From UBA4661 sp002405405 (GTDB taxonomy: Bacteria > Bacteroidota > Ignavibacteria > Kapaibacteriales > UBA4661): a stretch of DNA of 56,448 nt. Shown in pieces: positions 27,882 to 37,822 of the stretch. How positions within the stretch are numbered: the first letter of the stretch is position 1; each line of letters opens with the position of its first letter. Both the position numbers and the translations under genes were made by a program. Location of the stretch: contig DAIUAL010000003.1 in the NCBI GenBank assembly GCA_036847245.1, forward strand, positions 1-56,448. The letters are read 5' to 3'. Under the pieces are notes generated by a model. It saw only the letters and a list, made by a program, of their open reading frames with translations, had not been told where the DNA came from and did no database searches.

Positions 27882-29252
27882 ATGCAATCATTTTCTTTCT
27901 TGCAATATTCTATGAAGCAGATCTTTATTCCTGCTCTACAGCGTGTTATTGTCTCTGCAATAGCGATGTGTGGCATCATTGCTTTGACCGCCTGCCAGAG
28001 TACTGTTTTTTCTGATCCTAATGCTCCGGCGGCAGAGAGTGCCTCTATTCAATCATTAATTACTGGTACGGAAGGTTCAATGCGCAATGCATATAACTTC
28101 TATATCTACGGTGTGTCGTCGCAAGGGCGTGAGGGATATTCTCTTGATGCTTCCGACCCGCGTTGGCTGACGGAGTATATTGCCGGTGGTTTTGATCCGG
28201 CTGGACCATTTGTTGGCAATATCTGGCAGTCGCGTTATCGAACAATCCGCAATGCACAGAATATTCTTGATCGAGCGGCTGGATTGTCCGGTGCCGATAG
28301 AGCACGCTTGGAAGGATTTGCTCAGACTATATATGCGTATCAGTTGATGGTACTGTATGATGTCTATTTTGAGAGCGGAGTAAAACTTGTTCTTTCGGAT
28401 GATATCAATCAGCCTTTTTCAACCCCGGCAGAAACCCTCACAGAAATCGCACGCCGTCTTGACTTGGGTAATACAGCCCTCAGCCAAGCAGGTGTAACAT
28501 TCTTGGATCCGGCTAATCCTAACAATGGCTTTGTGCTATCGAGCGGCTTTAGTGGTTTTAATACGCCAACAACATTTGCACGATTCAATCGCGCATTACG
28601 GGCACGTGTAGCATCGTATCAAGGCGATAATCAGGGTATTTTGACGGCACTTGGAGGTTCATTCCTTCGTGCAGATACCGCATCAATGGCATTGGGTGTA
28701 TATATGCCTTTTGGTACAGGACCCGGTGATTTCGTGAATCCAATTTATGAGTTACCTACAGCTGGGGTTATTCGTTTTTGGGTGCAACGTGATTTCGTTC
28801 GTGACAATCCCGATTCATTGGTTGACCGTCGTGTTCTCAATGATATGTCTGCTTTTGGTGTGCGTACTTATACCCTTGGTGGTTATACAGGCTCAAGATT
28901 TGTTACTCTCTATAAATCGCAAACTGATGCCGCACCAATTATTCGCAACGAAGAGCTTCTTCTTCTGCGTGCAGAAGCATATATCGGTACCAATCAAACA
29001 GATTTAGCGCGCGCCGATCTCAATCTTGTTCGTCGAGCTGCTGGTGTTGCACCCTATACAACAACAAATTTTACTGCTACCAATGCCGTAGATAGGTTGT
29101 TGTACGAGCGCAAGTATTCGCTCTTTGGTGAAGGTCGTCGGTGGGTTGATGTGCGTCGCTTCAACCGTTTGAACAGTTTGCCGAACGATCAAACAGGTGA
29201 TCGCATTGTACGGTCATTCCCGCGTCCTCAAAATGATAATCCCGGACGATAA
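27882..29252 (+). CDS. SusD/RagB-family lipoprotein
   Basis: 456 aa; a strong AAGGAGG (27867-27873) eight bases before the ATG decides the start. Lipobox LTAC at about residues 35-38 predicts an outer-membrane surface lipoprotein. SusD marks: NIWQSRYRTIRNAQNILDRA, the TPR-like FAQTIYAYQLMVLYDVYFESG and the C-terminal NEELLLLRAEAYIGTNQTDLARADLNLVRRAAG and LLYERKYSLFGEGRRWVDVRRF. The latter two segments are characteristic of this family. It caps the SusC barrel and delivers the oligomer substrate. Same transcript as susC. Confidence 0.94.
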   Translation: MQSFSFLQYSMKQIFIPALQRVIVSAIAMCGIIALTACQSTVFSDPNAPAAESASIQSLITGTEGSMRNAYNFYIYGVSSQGREGYSLDASDPRWLTEYIAGGFDPAGPFVGNIWQSRYRTIRNAQNILDRAAGLSGADRARLEGFAQTIYAYQLMVLYDVYFESGVKLVLSDDINQPFSTPAETLTEIARRLDLGNTALSQAGVTFLDPANPNNGFVLSSGFSGFNTPTTFARFNRALRARVASYQGDNQGILTALGGSFLRADTASMALGVYMPFGTGPGDFVNPIYELPTAGVIRFWVQRDFVRDNPDSLVDRRVLNDMSAFGVRTYTLGGYTGSRFVTLYKSQTDAAPIIRNEELLLLRAEAYIGTNQTDLARADLNLVRRAAGVAPYTTTNFTATNAVDRLLYERKYSLFGEGRRWVDVRRFNRLNSLPNDQTGDRIVRSFPRPQNDNPGR

Positions 29253-29695
29253 AAGGCTGTATTATACTTTGTGTGAGAGTGCAGTTTTGAGGAGATAGTC
29301 TAGATGCCAGCTCTGCACTCTCATATATGTCTCATAAAGGACAGTATAATAGACTTTACGAAGAAGAAAAAGCATCAAAAAGTATCATGGTAGGAGATAA
29401 TTTGTATTTTAGTACAGATACTTTACCATTTAGCCATGGTACTTTTTGCTTGTTCATCCGAGCCGTTGTTTTTCTACGCATGTTGTACACCGACATGCCT
29501 AAATTACAGGACAGTTTTGTACTCCGCTTGCTGCGGAATCATAAAAAAGATCATAGAAAACTCAGGGGAGCTACTCGTGCGTAGTCGTTTGCACACACTG
29601 CTACGCGTATACGAGGCGGGCCGCTTGAAAGGATAACCTTATCAAGCGGCTTTGTTTTTTTAAGTGATTCACATGAGTAGTTTTGTATCGAGTAG
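29253..29695 (+). other. Gene-free stretch after susD with its own plus-strand terminator
   Basis: No credible CDS: the short frames at 29327-29584 and 29436-29636 lack family features. A hairpin (TGAGAGTGCAG 29274-29284 / CTGCACTCTCA 29313-29323) follows susD by 21 bases; a TATAAT-like box lies at 29345-29350; and a strong plus-strand terminator closes at 29620-29661. Either a long susCD 3' untranslated region or a separate small RNA of about 250-300 bases. Confidence 0.5.
29620..29661 (+). terminator. Strong plus-strand terminator
   Basis: Arms GCCGCTTGA (29620-29628) and TCAAGCGGC (29642-29650), inner AAGG/CCTT pairing, then TTTGTTTTTTT. T run only on the plus strand; the convergent ABC gene ends at 29696. 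Confidence 0.85.
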
Positions 29696-30469
29696 TTACT
29701 CGTACCGCTCAATAAATTCACGTACTGTAGGATCGGTGGTGGAGCGAAGTTCTTCCACACTGCCTTCGAAGTGTACTTTTCCCTGCTCAAGCATTACCAC
29801 GCGATTGGCAACTTTATACACCGAAAACATATCATGGGTGATAACCACGGATGTTGCCTTGATTTTTTGTGCAAGTTCCATGATGAGATTATCAATTTGC
29901 TCGGATGTTACGGGATCAAGTCCGGTAGTGGGTTCATCATAAAAAATATATTGTGGCTCACCAACAAGTGCCCGTGCAACACCCACGCGCTTGCGCATTC
30001 CACCGGACAGATCGGAAGGTTTTTTATTGCGCAGAATGGCATATTCTTTTTCAAAAAGCGAGCGATCTGATTCGTGCATATCGGGCAGTAGACCAACCGC
30101 TGAGAGGGTCCGCCGTGCTTCTGCATCGAGGCGTGTCATGTCACGTTCACCATGCTCGTAGAGACCAAGGATAACATTTTCCCACACAGTCATGGAATCA
30201 AAAAGTGCCGCACCCTGAAAGACATATCCGATACGCAAACGCAAATCAAAGAGCTCTCTTTGTTTCATGCGAGCTACTTCGCGGTCATCGACCAAAATAC
30301 GCCCTTGATCAGGCGTAAGAATGCCGACGATGTGCTTGAACATAACTGATTTCCCACAGCCGGATTTACCAATAATACAGAGCGTTTCACCATCATGAAT
30401 TGTGAGATTAACGCCACGTAAAACATGCTTTTGTCCGAATGCTTTATGTAAATTTTGAACGTGAATCAT
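29696..30469 (-). CDS. ABC transporter ATP-binding protein, MlaF/Ttg2A type
   Basis: 257-aa nucleotide-binding subunit. Walker A GKSGCGKS (34-41), Q-loop YVFQGAALFDSMTV, signature LSGGMRKRVGVARAL, Walker B YIFYDEPTTGLDPVTS and the H-loop VVITHD are all intact. The FQGAALFDSMTVxENV and DEPTTGLDPVTS wording is that of the MlaF (Mkl) group, which powers phospholipid or lipid transport between outer and inner membranes together with MlaE (permease) and MCE-domain proteins. None of these partners is in the window, so this subunit is separated from them or works with distant ones. Confidence 0.9.
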   Translation of the reverse strand: MIHVQNLHKAFGQKHVLRGVNLTIHDGETLCIIGKSGCGKSVMFKHIVGILTPDQGRILVDDREVARMKQRELFDLRLRIGYVFQGAALFDSMTVWENVILGLYEHGERDMTRLDAEARRTLSAVGLLPDMHESDRSLFEKEYAILRNKKPSDLSGGMRKRVGVARALVGEPQYIFYDEPTTGLDPVTSEQIDNLIMELAQKIKATSVVITHDMFSVYKVANRVVMLEQGKVHFEGSVEELRSTTDPTVREFIERYE

Positions 30470-30709
30470 ACAGAGAAAACTAAGGTCGAGTACTACGTAG
30501 AGTAATGCTACAGAGTAAAAAGCATTGTGTTAGGAAGAACGCAATCTACGACATCCTCGTTGCAATCACATAGCGAACCTTTCCCGTGTTGAACTTCATA
30601 CCACAATTGCATAGTTCTTGAAATCATATAAACAAAATGAATTGCCATATTATCAGCTACTCGGCAATATGGTTCGAATATCCTGTTCAATGAACAAAGT
30701 ATCAACGAC

Positions 30710-33388
30710 TTAGTGTTTTACAAAGTGCGAAGTTTGAAGCGTTCGTGCATCTCCGGATCGAATGACTGCATGATATGTACCACGAGGAAGATGATGTGCT
30801 TTTAAGGAAAGATGATGTGTGCCTGCGCTTAACATTCCTGCAGGGATATGAGAGACCTTCCTGCCCAAGATATCAATGATGTCAACAGTAATATCGTATG
30901 GTTGATCAATCGTCAATTGAAGAACGGACTCGTCTTCTACGGGCTGTGGATAAATTTTTACGCCAATGGCTGCTTTTTGCCCAACATCACTACGTGACGA
31001 TACTGTATTGGCTTCTGTTATGATGCCGCTAAATGGTGGCAGAGTAAAAATGATTTGACCATTTTCAATGCGAGCAGTTGGACGCGGAAGAGTGTCAGAT
31101 ACTGCAACAACTCGTAGTGTTGATGCAGAAAGAGGAATGGAAACTGTTTCGGTATTTGCCCCACGATTCAATGCCGTATAGACTCGTTCAGAAAGACTAC
31201 GTCGCATCACTAATACGTCATTGTTCGAAAGCGATTCAAATACAATGTTGCCACGACGCAGGACTTCGCTGTTTTTTCGATAATTCATCAATTGACGATG
31301 ATATTGGAAAAGTCCACGATCAAAATTCATATCATCAGCCGAACGTGTGTTGTTCCATGGGTGAATCGCTTGTGGCGCAAAAGCAATGTCCTCCCAATTC
31401 ATTGGTGAGCGATCATCGGGGTCATTGCCACCCCACACACCTGATTCCGTGCCGTAGTAAATCATAGGTGCGCCCACATAGGTCATTTGAAACATCGTAA
31501 TGAGACGTTGAATTTTTCGAGCAAAAGCCGACGGCTTGCCTACATTATAGTTGCGATTGCCCCACGCATTTTGCGTTGGGGTTGTTGTTGTGTTATTCAT
31601 AATCAAAGAAGCTAAGCGCTCGGTATCATGCGAATCCATGAGGTTTTGCATAGCATAGCCGGCTGTACTGTCATACACTGTGCGGCGTGTATTCATGTCT
31701 TGTACAAAACTGTTGGCAGTACCGGTGCGGTTGATAAAAAATCCCTGTACCGGAAAAAGAAATGCCCAATAGTTCATAACAGCTGAAAAATTCCCATTGC
31801 GAACAATATCCGCTGCATTGAACCATATTTCAGCTGTTGTATAGATATCAGGATTGATACTCCGTGCAAAAGCATTCCATTCATTCCAAAACGGAAGAGG
31901 TGCATAGGGAACAACATCCAGTCGCCAGCCATCAATCCCATCATTCGGGTTGCCATCGCCATTGGGATCCATCCAACGGCGTGTTGCATTAAAAATATAT
32001 CGGCGTGGCGCATCGGCAATAGTTCGCCCATCTGCTGAACGAGCGAGTTCGGGAAGGCTTTCAAAATTTTCCCATGCTTTGTAGCGAAATTCGTTCTGCG
32101 GAGTTGTGGGATTATCAAAAGCATAAATGATGTACCAGTCTTTGTAACGAGAGTTTTCCTGATTGCGAAGAATGTCATCAAAAGCAAAAAAACCTCTTCC
32201 GGTATGGTTCCATACGCCATCCAGAATAACTTTCATATTTCGTCGCTTGGTTTCTTGCAGAAGTCGTAGAAAAAGAGAATCCGCTGCTGTCCATCGCCAT
32301 GTCGTAGGATCATCTGTTTCCCGACGGATTTGTTCGAGATCTGCTTGCGGATTTGGTCCGAAATATGGGTCAATGTGATGGTATGAATTGCCGTCATATT
32401 TGTGCAGAGAGTTTGCATAAAATAGCGGGTTAAAATATAATGCTGTGACACCCAAATCTTGTAAATAGTCCAAACGATCAAGAACACCCTGAAGATCACC
32501 GCCATAGCGCCGATGAAAAATACTGTTCTTGTAAAAACCGCTTCCGAAGTCACGTTCCCATTGATCTTGACTGAACCAATCACTTCTACAATATTTAATC
32601 GTACAAGATTCTCCTACACCATTATTAAGTTCCAAACTTGCTCTTGTCGGATCATTAGTGCGATCTCCATTACGAAAACGTTCGGGGAAAATCTGATACC
32701 ATATTGCGTCGCGTGCCCATGCCGGTGTTGAAGCAATACGACTTAAAAAACGAAACGATGTGCGACTACCTGCGATATTATCAACAATAATGGCAAATGA
32801 ACGATCTCGGTTCTGCGGTGCAGCAAACTCAAATCGAAACCGACGATCTTGCTCATTCCATCGTGTGAATGCATTGGTAGTATCTTGACCAACAACAATA
32901 CGTAGAGCGGAAAGTGGTATTGTTCCCACAACACTGGATTGGATGCTAATAACGCGCCCTTGCGCATTCGTATCAAGGGTAGGTTGAAAAATAAAATATT
33001 CCTGTACCTGTATGACAGAGTTTTGATTGGGTGAGCCATCAAGAATATCATTCGCGGGATCAGAAATCCAGAGGTTTTGTGAACCGGAAGCATTGCGATG
33101 AAAGTGAAATTTATACAAATACCGTTGCCCTACTTGTAGGATCACGGTCTTTTTCCAACTTCGTTCAAGGCTGTCGTACTGCATTTCTGAGGGGGCACCG
33201 GCAGCAATGATGCCGGAATTATTGGGTCCCCAATTATTAAACTCACCCGGAACAAATGCTCGCACATATTGTCGTGTAGGATCACTTACACGAAATGTTA
33301 CCGGAACTGATTGAGCGTACAGAGAAGATGTAGCGATACCCACGGCGATACACAAGTGTATCAATGCATACTGAACACGAATACTCAT
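30710..33388 (-). CDS. Secreted GH13 alpha-amylase-family enzyme with T9SS sorting domain
   Basis: 892 aa. Signal peptide to about residue 25 (IAVGIATSSLYAQ). A CBM48-like/starch-enzyme N domain (VRAFVPGEFNNWGPN, KYLYKFHFH-type strand) and a second beta domain lead to the GH13 barrel beginning WYQIFPERFRNGD. Catalytic residues: nucleophile D491 in GWRLDVVP, acid/base E520 in TTAEIW, stabiliser D588 in DSHDTE; VWNHTG is conserved region I. The final 80 residues (IYPQPVEDESVLQLTI, VDIIDILGRKVS, LPRGTYHAVIRSG) form a type A T9SS sorting domain, so it is exported through type IX secretion and likely surface-bound. Neopullulanase/cyclomaltodextrinase-like specificity is inferred from the N domain. 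Confidence 0.93.
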   Translation of the reverse strand: MSIRVQYALIHLCIAVGIATSSLYAQSVPVTFRVSDPTRQYVRAFVPGEFNNWGPNNSGIIAAGAPSEMQYDSLERSWKKTVILQVGQRYLYKFHFHRNASGSQNLWISDPANDILDGSPNQNSVIQVQEYFIFQPTLDTNAQGRVISIQSSVVGTIPLSALRIVVGQDTTNAFTRWNEQDRRFRFEFAAPQNRDRSFAIIVDNIAGSRTSFRFLSRIASTPAWARDAIWYQIFPERFRNGDRTNDPTRASLELNNGVGESCTIKYCRSDWFSQDQWERDFGSGFYKNSIFHRRYGGDLQGVLDRLDYLQDLGVTALYFNPLFYANSLHKYDGNSYHHIDPYFGPNPQADLEQIRRETDDPTTWRWTAADSLFLRLLQETKRRNMKVILDGVWNHTGRGFFAFDDILRNQENSRYKDWYIIYAFDNPTTPQNEFRYKAWENFESLPELARSADGRTIADAPRRYIFNATRRWMDPNGDGNPNDGIDGWRLDVVPYAPLPFWNEWNAFARSINPDIYTTAEIWFNAADIVRNGNFSAVMNYWAFLFPVQGFFINRTGTANSFVQDMNTRRTVYDSTAGYAMQNLMDSHDTERLASLIMNNTTTTPTQNAWGNRNYNVGKPSAFARKIQRLITMFQMTYVGAPMIYYGTESGVWGGNDPDDRSPMNWEDIAFAPQAIHPWNNTRSADDMNFDRGLFQYHRQLMNYRKNSEVLRRGNIVFESLSNNDVLVMRRSLSERVYTALNRGANTETVSIPLSASTLRVVAVSDTLPRPTARIENGQIIFTLPPFSGIITEANTVSSRSDVGQKAAIGVKIYPQPVEDESVLQLTIDQPYDITVDIIDILGRKVSHIPAGMLSAGTHHLSLKAHHLPRGTYHAVIRSGDARTLQTSHFVKH

Positions 33389-33753
33389 GAAAATTGTCCT
33401 TGAAAAATGTCAATAGATTGGAGTTCTACTATAGTAGTATGAGTAGACCGTAGGATACACTCCGATAAGTTAAAACAACCAAGATTTACGTATTGTATGT
33501 TGTATTTATGATATGACTATCCCTATTCAGATTGTAAAATTGGTTGGTAGAGTATACTGCGTATTTCGATAAAATACATTGTCGTTGAGAGGAGTAAATG
33601 GGTTATAGTTATTCTAACCTTTTAAATTTGGTGAAAAGAGAGGAATCCTCTATTTTTGTAGGCTATTTTCTAACGCATGCAAAAATATACGAAACAGAAA
33701 AAAGTAATGATTGAAATAGTATTTCAGGTTTTTGATTTTTAGGAGTAGTTGCT
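33389..33753 (+). other. 365-base region with possible rplS leader
   Basis: No CDS seen. Two small hairpins precede rplS: GGTTA/TAACC (33601-33619) followed by TTTT, and AGAGG/CCTCT (33639-33651) followed by ATTTTTG, about 100 bases before the start codon. They could form a ribosomal-protein leader or attenuator, but both are short. Confidence 0.35.
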
Positions 33754-34164
33754 ATGATGGTAAAAGAGTTACAGCTGATTGAGAATATGCAGATAGCAAA
33801 ATCAGCAGAGATGCGCAATAAAAACAATAACAACGAGACAGTACAAATTCCTGATTTCCGTCCCGGCGATCAAATTGTTGTTGCGGTACGCGTTATTGAG
33901 GGCGATAAAGAGCGCGTGCAGAATTATCAAGGGATAGTTATTGCACGTCGTGGCGCCGGTTTGAATGAAACATTCCGCGTTCGTAAGATCTCAAATGGTG
34001 TAGGTGTTGAGCGTGTGTTCCCCGTTCACTCACCTATTATCCAAAGCATCAGCATCGTAACAGAAGGCTCTGTTCGCCGTGCAAAGCTTTACTACTTGCG
34101 TGGTATGACCGAGCGTCAAATGCGTTCACGTACTCGTAAAAAAGTATCAGTATCAGCGTCCTAA
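33754..34164 (+). CDS. rplS: Ribosomal protein L19
   Basis: 136 aa. The ribosome site AGGAG (33741-33745) is eight bases before ATG 33754; the next codon is also ATG. The L19 fold is clear: FRPGDQIVVAVRVIEGDKERVQNYQGIVIARRGAGLNETFRVRKISNGVGVERVFPVHSPIIQSI, then VRRAKLYYLRG. The family binds 23S rRNA at the 30S-50S interface. The C-terminal tail (RQMRSRTRKKVSVSAS) is short. Single-gene unit with its own terminator; no rimM, trmD or rpsP beside it, unlike the operon seen in many bacteria. Confidence 0.98.
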   Translation: MMVKELQLIENMQIAKSAEMRNKNNNNETVQIPDFRPGDQIVVAVRVIEGDKERVQNYQGIVIARRGAGLNETFRVRKISNGVGVERVFPVHSPIIQSISIVTEGSVRRAKLYYLRGMTERQMRSRTRKKVSVSAS

Positions 34165-34199
34165 GTCAAGCAGTCGGTACACACTAGAGCAGACATTTT

Positions 34200-34227
34200 A
34201 AGGCATCAGCAATGATGCCTTTTTTTA
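34200..34227 (+). terminator. rplS terminator
   Basis: Arms AAGGCATC (34200-34207) and GATGCCTT (34214-34221), 6-base loop, T run to 34226. Confidence 0.9.
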
Positions 34228-34403
34228 TAAGGTTGTGCTTTTTCATCGTTGCCCTTTTAAATTGGAAGATATTTTTCGTATGTTCTTCGTCGCTTAGTCA
34301 TCACGGCATGAGCATATGCTGATTATCAACAGAGGATTATGTACACAACAATTCCTCTGCTTGTGCAACTGTATTCTCCGAATAATTTTTTAGTGCTTTT
34401 TTT

Positions 34404-36425
34404 ATGGCAGATCAATATACGCCCGAGCAACCATTTCCTCGCTATCCCGAATATGAGCCACGTAGGCAAACATCATTCCGTTGGTGGCGACCTATCGTGT
34501 ATGCGATACTATCGGTCGGAATGTTTTTTTTGACCTTCGTTGTCATTATTGCACTTGGCATCATTGCATTAGTGTCAAGCGGAGAAAAAGGCGAAATCGA
34601 GATTAAAGAACATACCGTTCTTCGTTTGCGTGTTAATGGTCCTCTTGCAGAACATGCAGAACAAGCACTTTCGGTTTTCGGTGATGATCGTGGGTCGATT
34701 TCTTTCTTTCAAGCACTTACGGCACTCAAGAAAGCCAAACATGACCCTCATATTGATGGTTTGTACTATTGTGCCGGAGACTTGCAATTAGGTTCTGCTA
34801 AAGCACACGAATTGCGAGAGGCGATTATCGATTTCAAGCAAAGCTGAAAGTTTTTCTATGCTTTTATCGAAGCAGGAACAGAGCGCGACTATTTTATAGC
34901 CTCTGTTGCCGATTCGATTTTTATGCCGACCGAGGGATTGCTGGAAATGAATGGCTTTGGCGCGGTTTATGCTTTTTACAAAGGCTTTCTTGATAAAATC
35001 GGTGTAAAATATGAAGTGGCGCAATTTGAAGAATATAAGTCGGCACCCGAAGTGTATTTGCGGAAAAATTTTACCGCTCCAGCGCGCGAAGAATTGAAAG
35101 AGTTAGTCGTACATCGCCATGAACAATTTGTTGGGGCAGTGTCGACGAGCAGAAATATCGAAGCACAAAAAATTCGTACAATTCTCGCCGAAGGAAAATA
35201 TGAAGCCCAGTCCATGCTTGCTGATGGCTTGATTACAGGTATTCGCTCTGAGCAAAGACTTCATGATGCCATGCGTAATCGTACGCGTGGCGTAAGCAAG
35301 GCAGACGATGAGAAAGCGCTTCGCATGGTTGGTTTACAGTCATATATCGGCTCACAACATTACCGTTCCTTAGAAAAAGAGAATAGTGATGCCGATAAAC
35401 AAATTGCAATTATTGCCGGTGCAGGAACAATTGTATCGGGTAGTGATGATGATGGTCCCTTCGGCGGTGGTGGAGGTATGATGACAGCAACCTCTATGAT
35501 AAAATATCTCCGCAAGGCACGAGAAAACAAAAAAATTAAGGCGATAATTCTCAGGATTGACAGCCCCGGCGGTTCAGTCATCGCATCGGATGCAATTTGG
35601 GAAGAAATTCAAAAAACACGTGCTGTCAAGCCCGTATATGCTTCGATGAGTGATTATGCCGCTTCGGGCGGCTATTATGTAGCCATGCCTTGTGACACGA
35701 TTATTGCACATCCAGAAACCATTACGGGTTCGATAGGTGTCTTTGTTACCATCCCGAACGCCGCTGACATGATCGATAAAATAGGTGTAACAGTTGATAC
35801 TGTTACCTCTGCTCCTCATGCTCTTTTCCTTGATCCGGCAATTCCTTTTTCGGCATACGATCGAGATAAACTCTACAAGCAAGCAGAGGGTATTTATAAA
35901 CGATTTGTAGGTCGTGTTGCTTCGGCGCGAGGAATGCAATATGAGCAAGCGCGATCGGTTGCTAAGGGACGAGTTTGGCTCGGCAGTGCTGCAAAAAGCT
36001 AAGGATTGGTTGATACGCTTGGTGGTCTGCAAACAGCTATTGATATTGCCAAACGTCGTATCGGGGTAAGCAAAAAAACAACACCAACGATTCGATTTTA
36101 TCCTGAAAGTAAAAAGCTTCGTGATGTACTCATTGAACAGATTGTTAAAATGGATGAGTCCGCTGGTACTATTGCTACAGATGGTGATGATGAGCGTCAA
36201 ACTACTTCACTGTGGGAAATACTCCGCACATTGACTCGTGAGTTTGTTCAAGGTGAATTGCAACGAGAGGTACGAGCTACTGTCAATACTGTCTTGCCGG
36301 GTCTTGGTGGAATGACCGAAGCAATGTTTTTACGTATTCAATCGGAGCATTGGCGTACTCTGCAAAGCATCACTAATACAGAGCATGTTATCGTAGCATT
36401 GCCTTATAAGATTGTTATAGACTAA
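34404..36425 (+). pseudogene. sppA: Signal peptide peptidase SppA interrupted by two in-frame stops
   Basis: One frame of 673 codons encodes a full-length double-S49-domain SppA, but it has TGA at 34845-34847 (codon 148) and TAA at 36000-36002 (codon 533) with no frameshift. The three open segments are 34404-34847, 34923-36002 and 36006-36425. The N-terminal segment carries the membrane anchor (YAILSVGMFFLTFVVIIALGIIALV). The middle has both catalytic residues in conceptual numbering: K212 in EEYKSAPE and S421 in DYAASGGYY, plus LRIDSPGGSV. The last starts GLVDTLGGLQTAID. Around the stops the text reads FKQS-stop-KFFYAF (Gly expected from the family) and AAKS-stop-GLVD. Recent pseudogene, assembly error or readthrough; the middle part could still be translated from 34923 but would lack the anchor. 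Confidence 0.85.
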
Positions 36426-36932
36426 AGAGAATCATCATCATCGTGATAGAGTTGCCAAAAATGGCATACTTGTTGCTCTCTGATAAAGAGAATATGAGGA
36501 TTTATAAGAAGAAATGGCAAAGAGTAGAAATGTTATGCAAGAGATGATTGTGTTGCGATACGGCAAATATTTTCAATACAATCACACAAAGAATATGGTT
36601 GAAATCGTGGTGATGAATTTTGTACCTTGAGTGTTACTATAGCTACAGCGTATAGTCCTTGCAGAAAAAAGCTCTACTGCTATAGCGTGTATCACTTAGA
36701 GGCAAAAGTGATTCTTTAGACCACTAATGCTTGGGCACAACACCAAGACAATAGACTTGCATTGTACCTTGCGGTGCAAGGTACGTAAGCGACAATCAGA
36801 CATTAATAGGCATAAAATTGTACAATGAACACAACCAAGAATAGAAAAACAGAATTGCGATTTATTGTTAGTTACTGAATCCCTGATGCTTGAGACCGCG
36901 CAGAGTATCTGCGCAAACACCCGGAGACCGTT
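36426..36932. other. 507-base intergenic region
   Basis: No supported CDS. Holds a perfect 9-pair hairpin GTACCTTGC-GGT-GCAAGGTAC at 36764-36784 without a T run, and a weaker TGCCA/TGGCA stem about 30 bases past sppA. The rest is AT-rich and should hold the promoter of the MBL-fold gene. Confidence 0.5.
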
Positions 36933-37781
36933 ATGAGAATCGAGCCACTTGAAGGCAAACTCAGTCTGACCAATGACGGCACGCTTGAACTCTTTTTTAT
37001 AGGAGTCGGTACTGCGTTTGCTAAAGTATTATACCAAAATAATTTCATCTTGGTCAAGGGTGATACGCATATTCTCGTTGATTTTGGGATGACAGGTCCT
37101 GTTGCATTGCGTACAGTATCAGGATTGGATGTAACAGATATTTCAACCGTTTTACCGACACATAGTCACGCTGATCATATCGGTGGCATGGAATGTTTGG
37201 CTCTCATGAATCGCTATGTGGGCACAAAGTTCATGAATAAGCCCAAGCTTAAGATGATTGTCAATAAGGAATACGAGCGGGTTTTGTGGGATGCCAGTTT
37301 GCGTGGTGGTTTGGAATGGAATGAGTATAGTAGTGATGGCGGAGCATTACGATTTGAAGATTATTTTGATGTAGCACGTCCCACCCTTAAAACAACTACT
37401 CCCCGCGAAATATGGGAAATCGACTACAACGGCATTCATCTTGAGCTATTTCGCACCAATCATGTTCCCGATCTATCACCTGATGCGCGCCATGCTTTTA
37501 TTTCGTATGGTATGTATGTGGATCAACGAGTTTTTATTTCCGGTGATACGAAGTTCGATCCATATCTCATTGATATGTATGCTGATATTTCAGAGTACAT
37601 GTTCCATGATTGCTCTTTCATACCAAGTCCTGTGCATGCCTCTTTGGCAGAATTGAATACCTTGCCCGATGAGATTAAGCAAAAAACCTATTTGATGCAC
37701 TATCCGGATACATGGGAAAACCAACCCGTACCCGGTCTTGGTGGCTATGCAAAGCAAGGATATCGTTATATTTTCGATTAA
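36933..37781 (+). CDS. MBL-fold metallo-hydrolase
   Basis: 282 aa, cytoplasmic. Metallo-beta-lactamase signature THSHADHIGG with ligands H77, H79, D81 and H82; later SGDTKFD supplies the bridging Asp, and FRTNHVPD and HDCSF carry further His candidates. N-terminal GTLELFFIGVGTAFAKVLYQNNFILVKGDTHILVDFG is the usual first half-sandwich and is reminiscent of RNase Z/PhnP-like hydrolases, but the RNase Z exosite is not evident. Substrate unknown. Single gene with a strong terminator. Confidence 0.9.
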   Translation: MRIEPLEGKLSLTNDGTLELFFIGVGTAFAKVLYQNNFILVKGDTHILVDFGMTGPVALRTVSGLDVTDISTVLPTHSHADHIGGMECLALMNRYVGTKFMNKPKLKMIVNKEYERVLWDASLRGGLEWNEYSSDGGALRFEDYFDVARPTLKTTTPREIWEIDYNGIHLELFRTNHVPDLSPDARHAFISYGMYVDQRVFISGDTKFDPYLIDMYADISEYMFHDCSFIPSPVHASLAELNTLPDEIKQKTYLMHYPDTWENQPVPGLGGYAKQGYRYIFD

Positions 37782-37822
37782 TGGAATATACCTCGCTGAT
37801 TGTAACACATGAAGAACATTTG

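Noticed and set aside
29327..29584. 85-codon ORF after susD
   Set aside because: Composition and lack of domain or signal features look like non-coding frame; a terminator follows but the frame itself has no support.
30669..30680. T-loop-like GGTTCGAATATC suggesting a tRNA
   Set aside because: No acceptor stem, D-arm or anticodon arm can be formed around it on either strand.
34404..36425. UGA decoded as glycine (alternative genetic code) to explain sppA
   Set aside because: UGA ends other genes here, for example the SRPBCC gene at 19957-19959, and a UAA also interrupts sppA.
36696..36920. 74-codon minus-strand ORF
   Set aside because: Lies across a perfect hairpin, Cys-rich without pattern, no neighbour logic.
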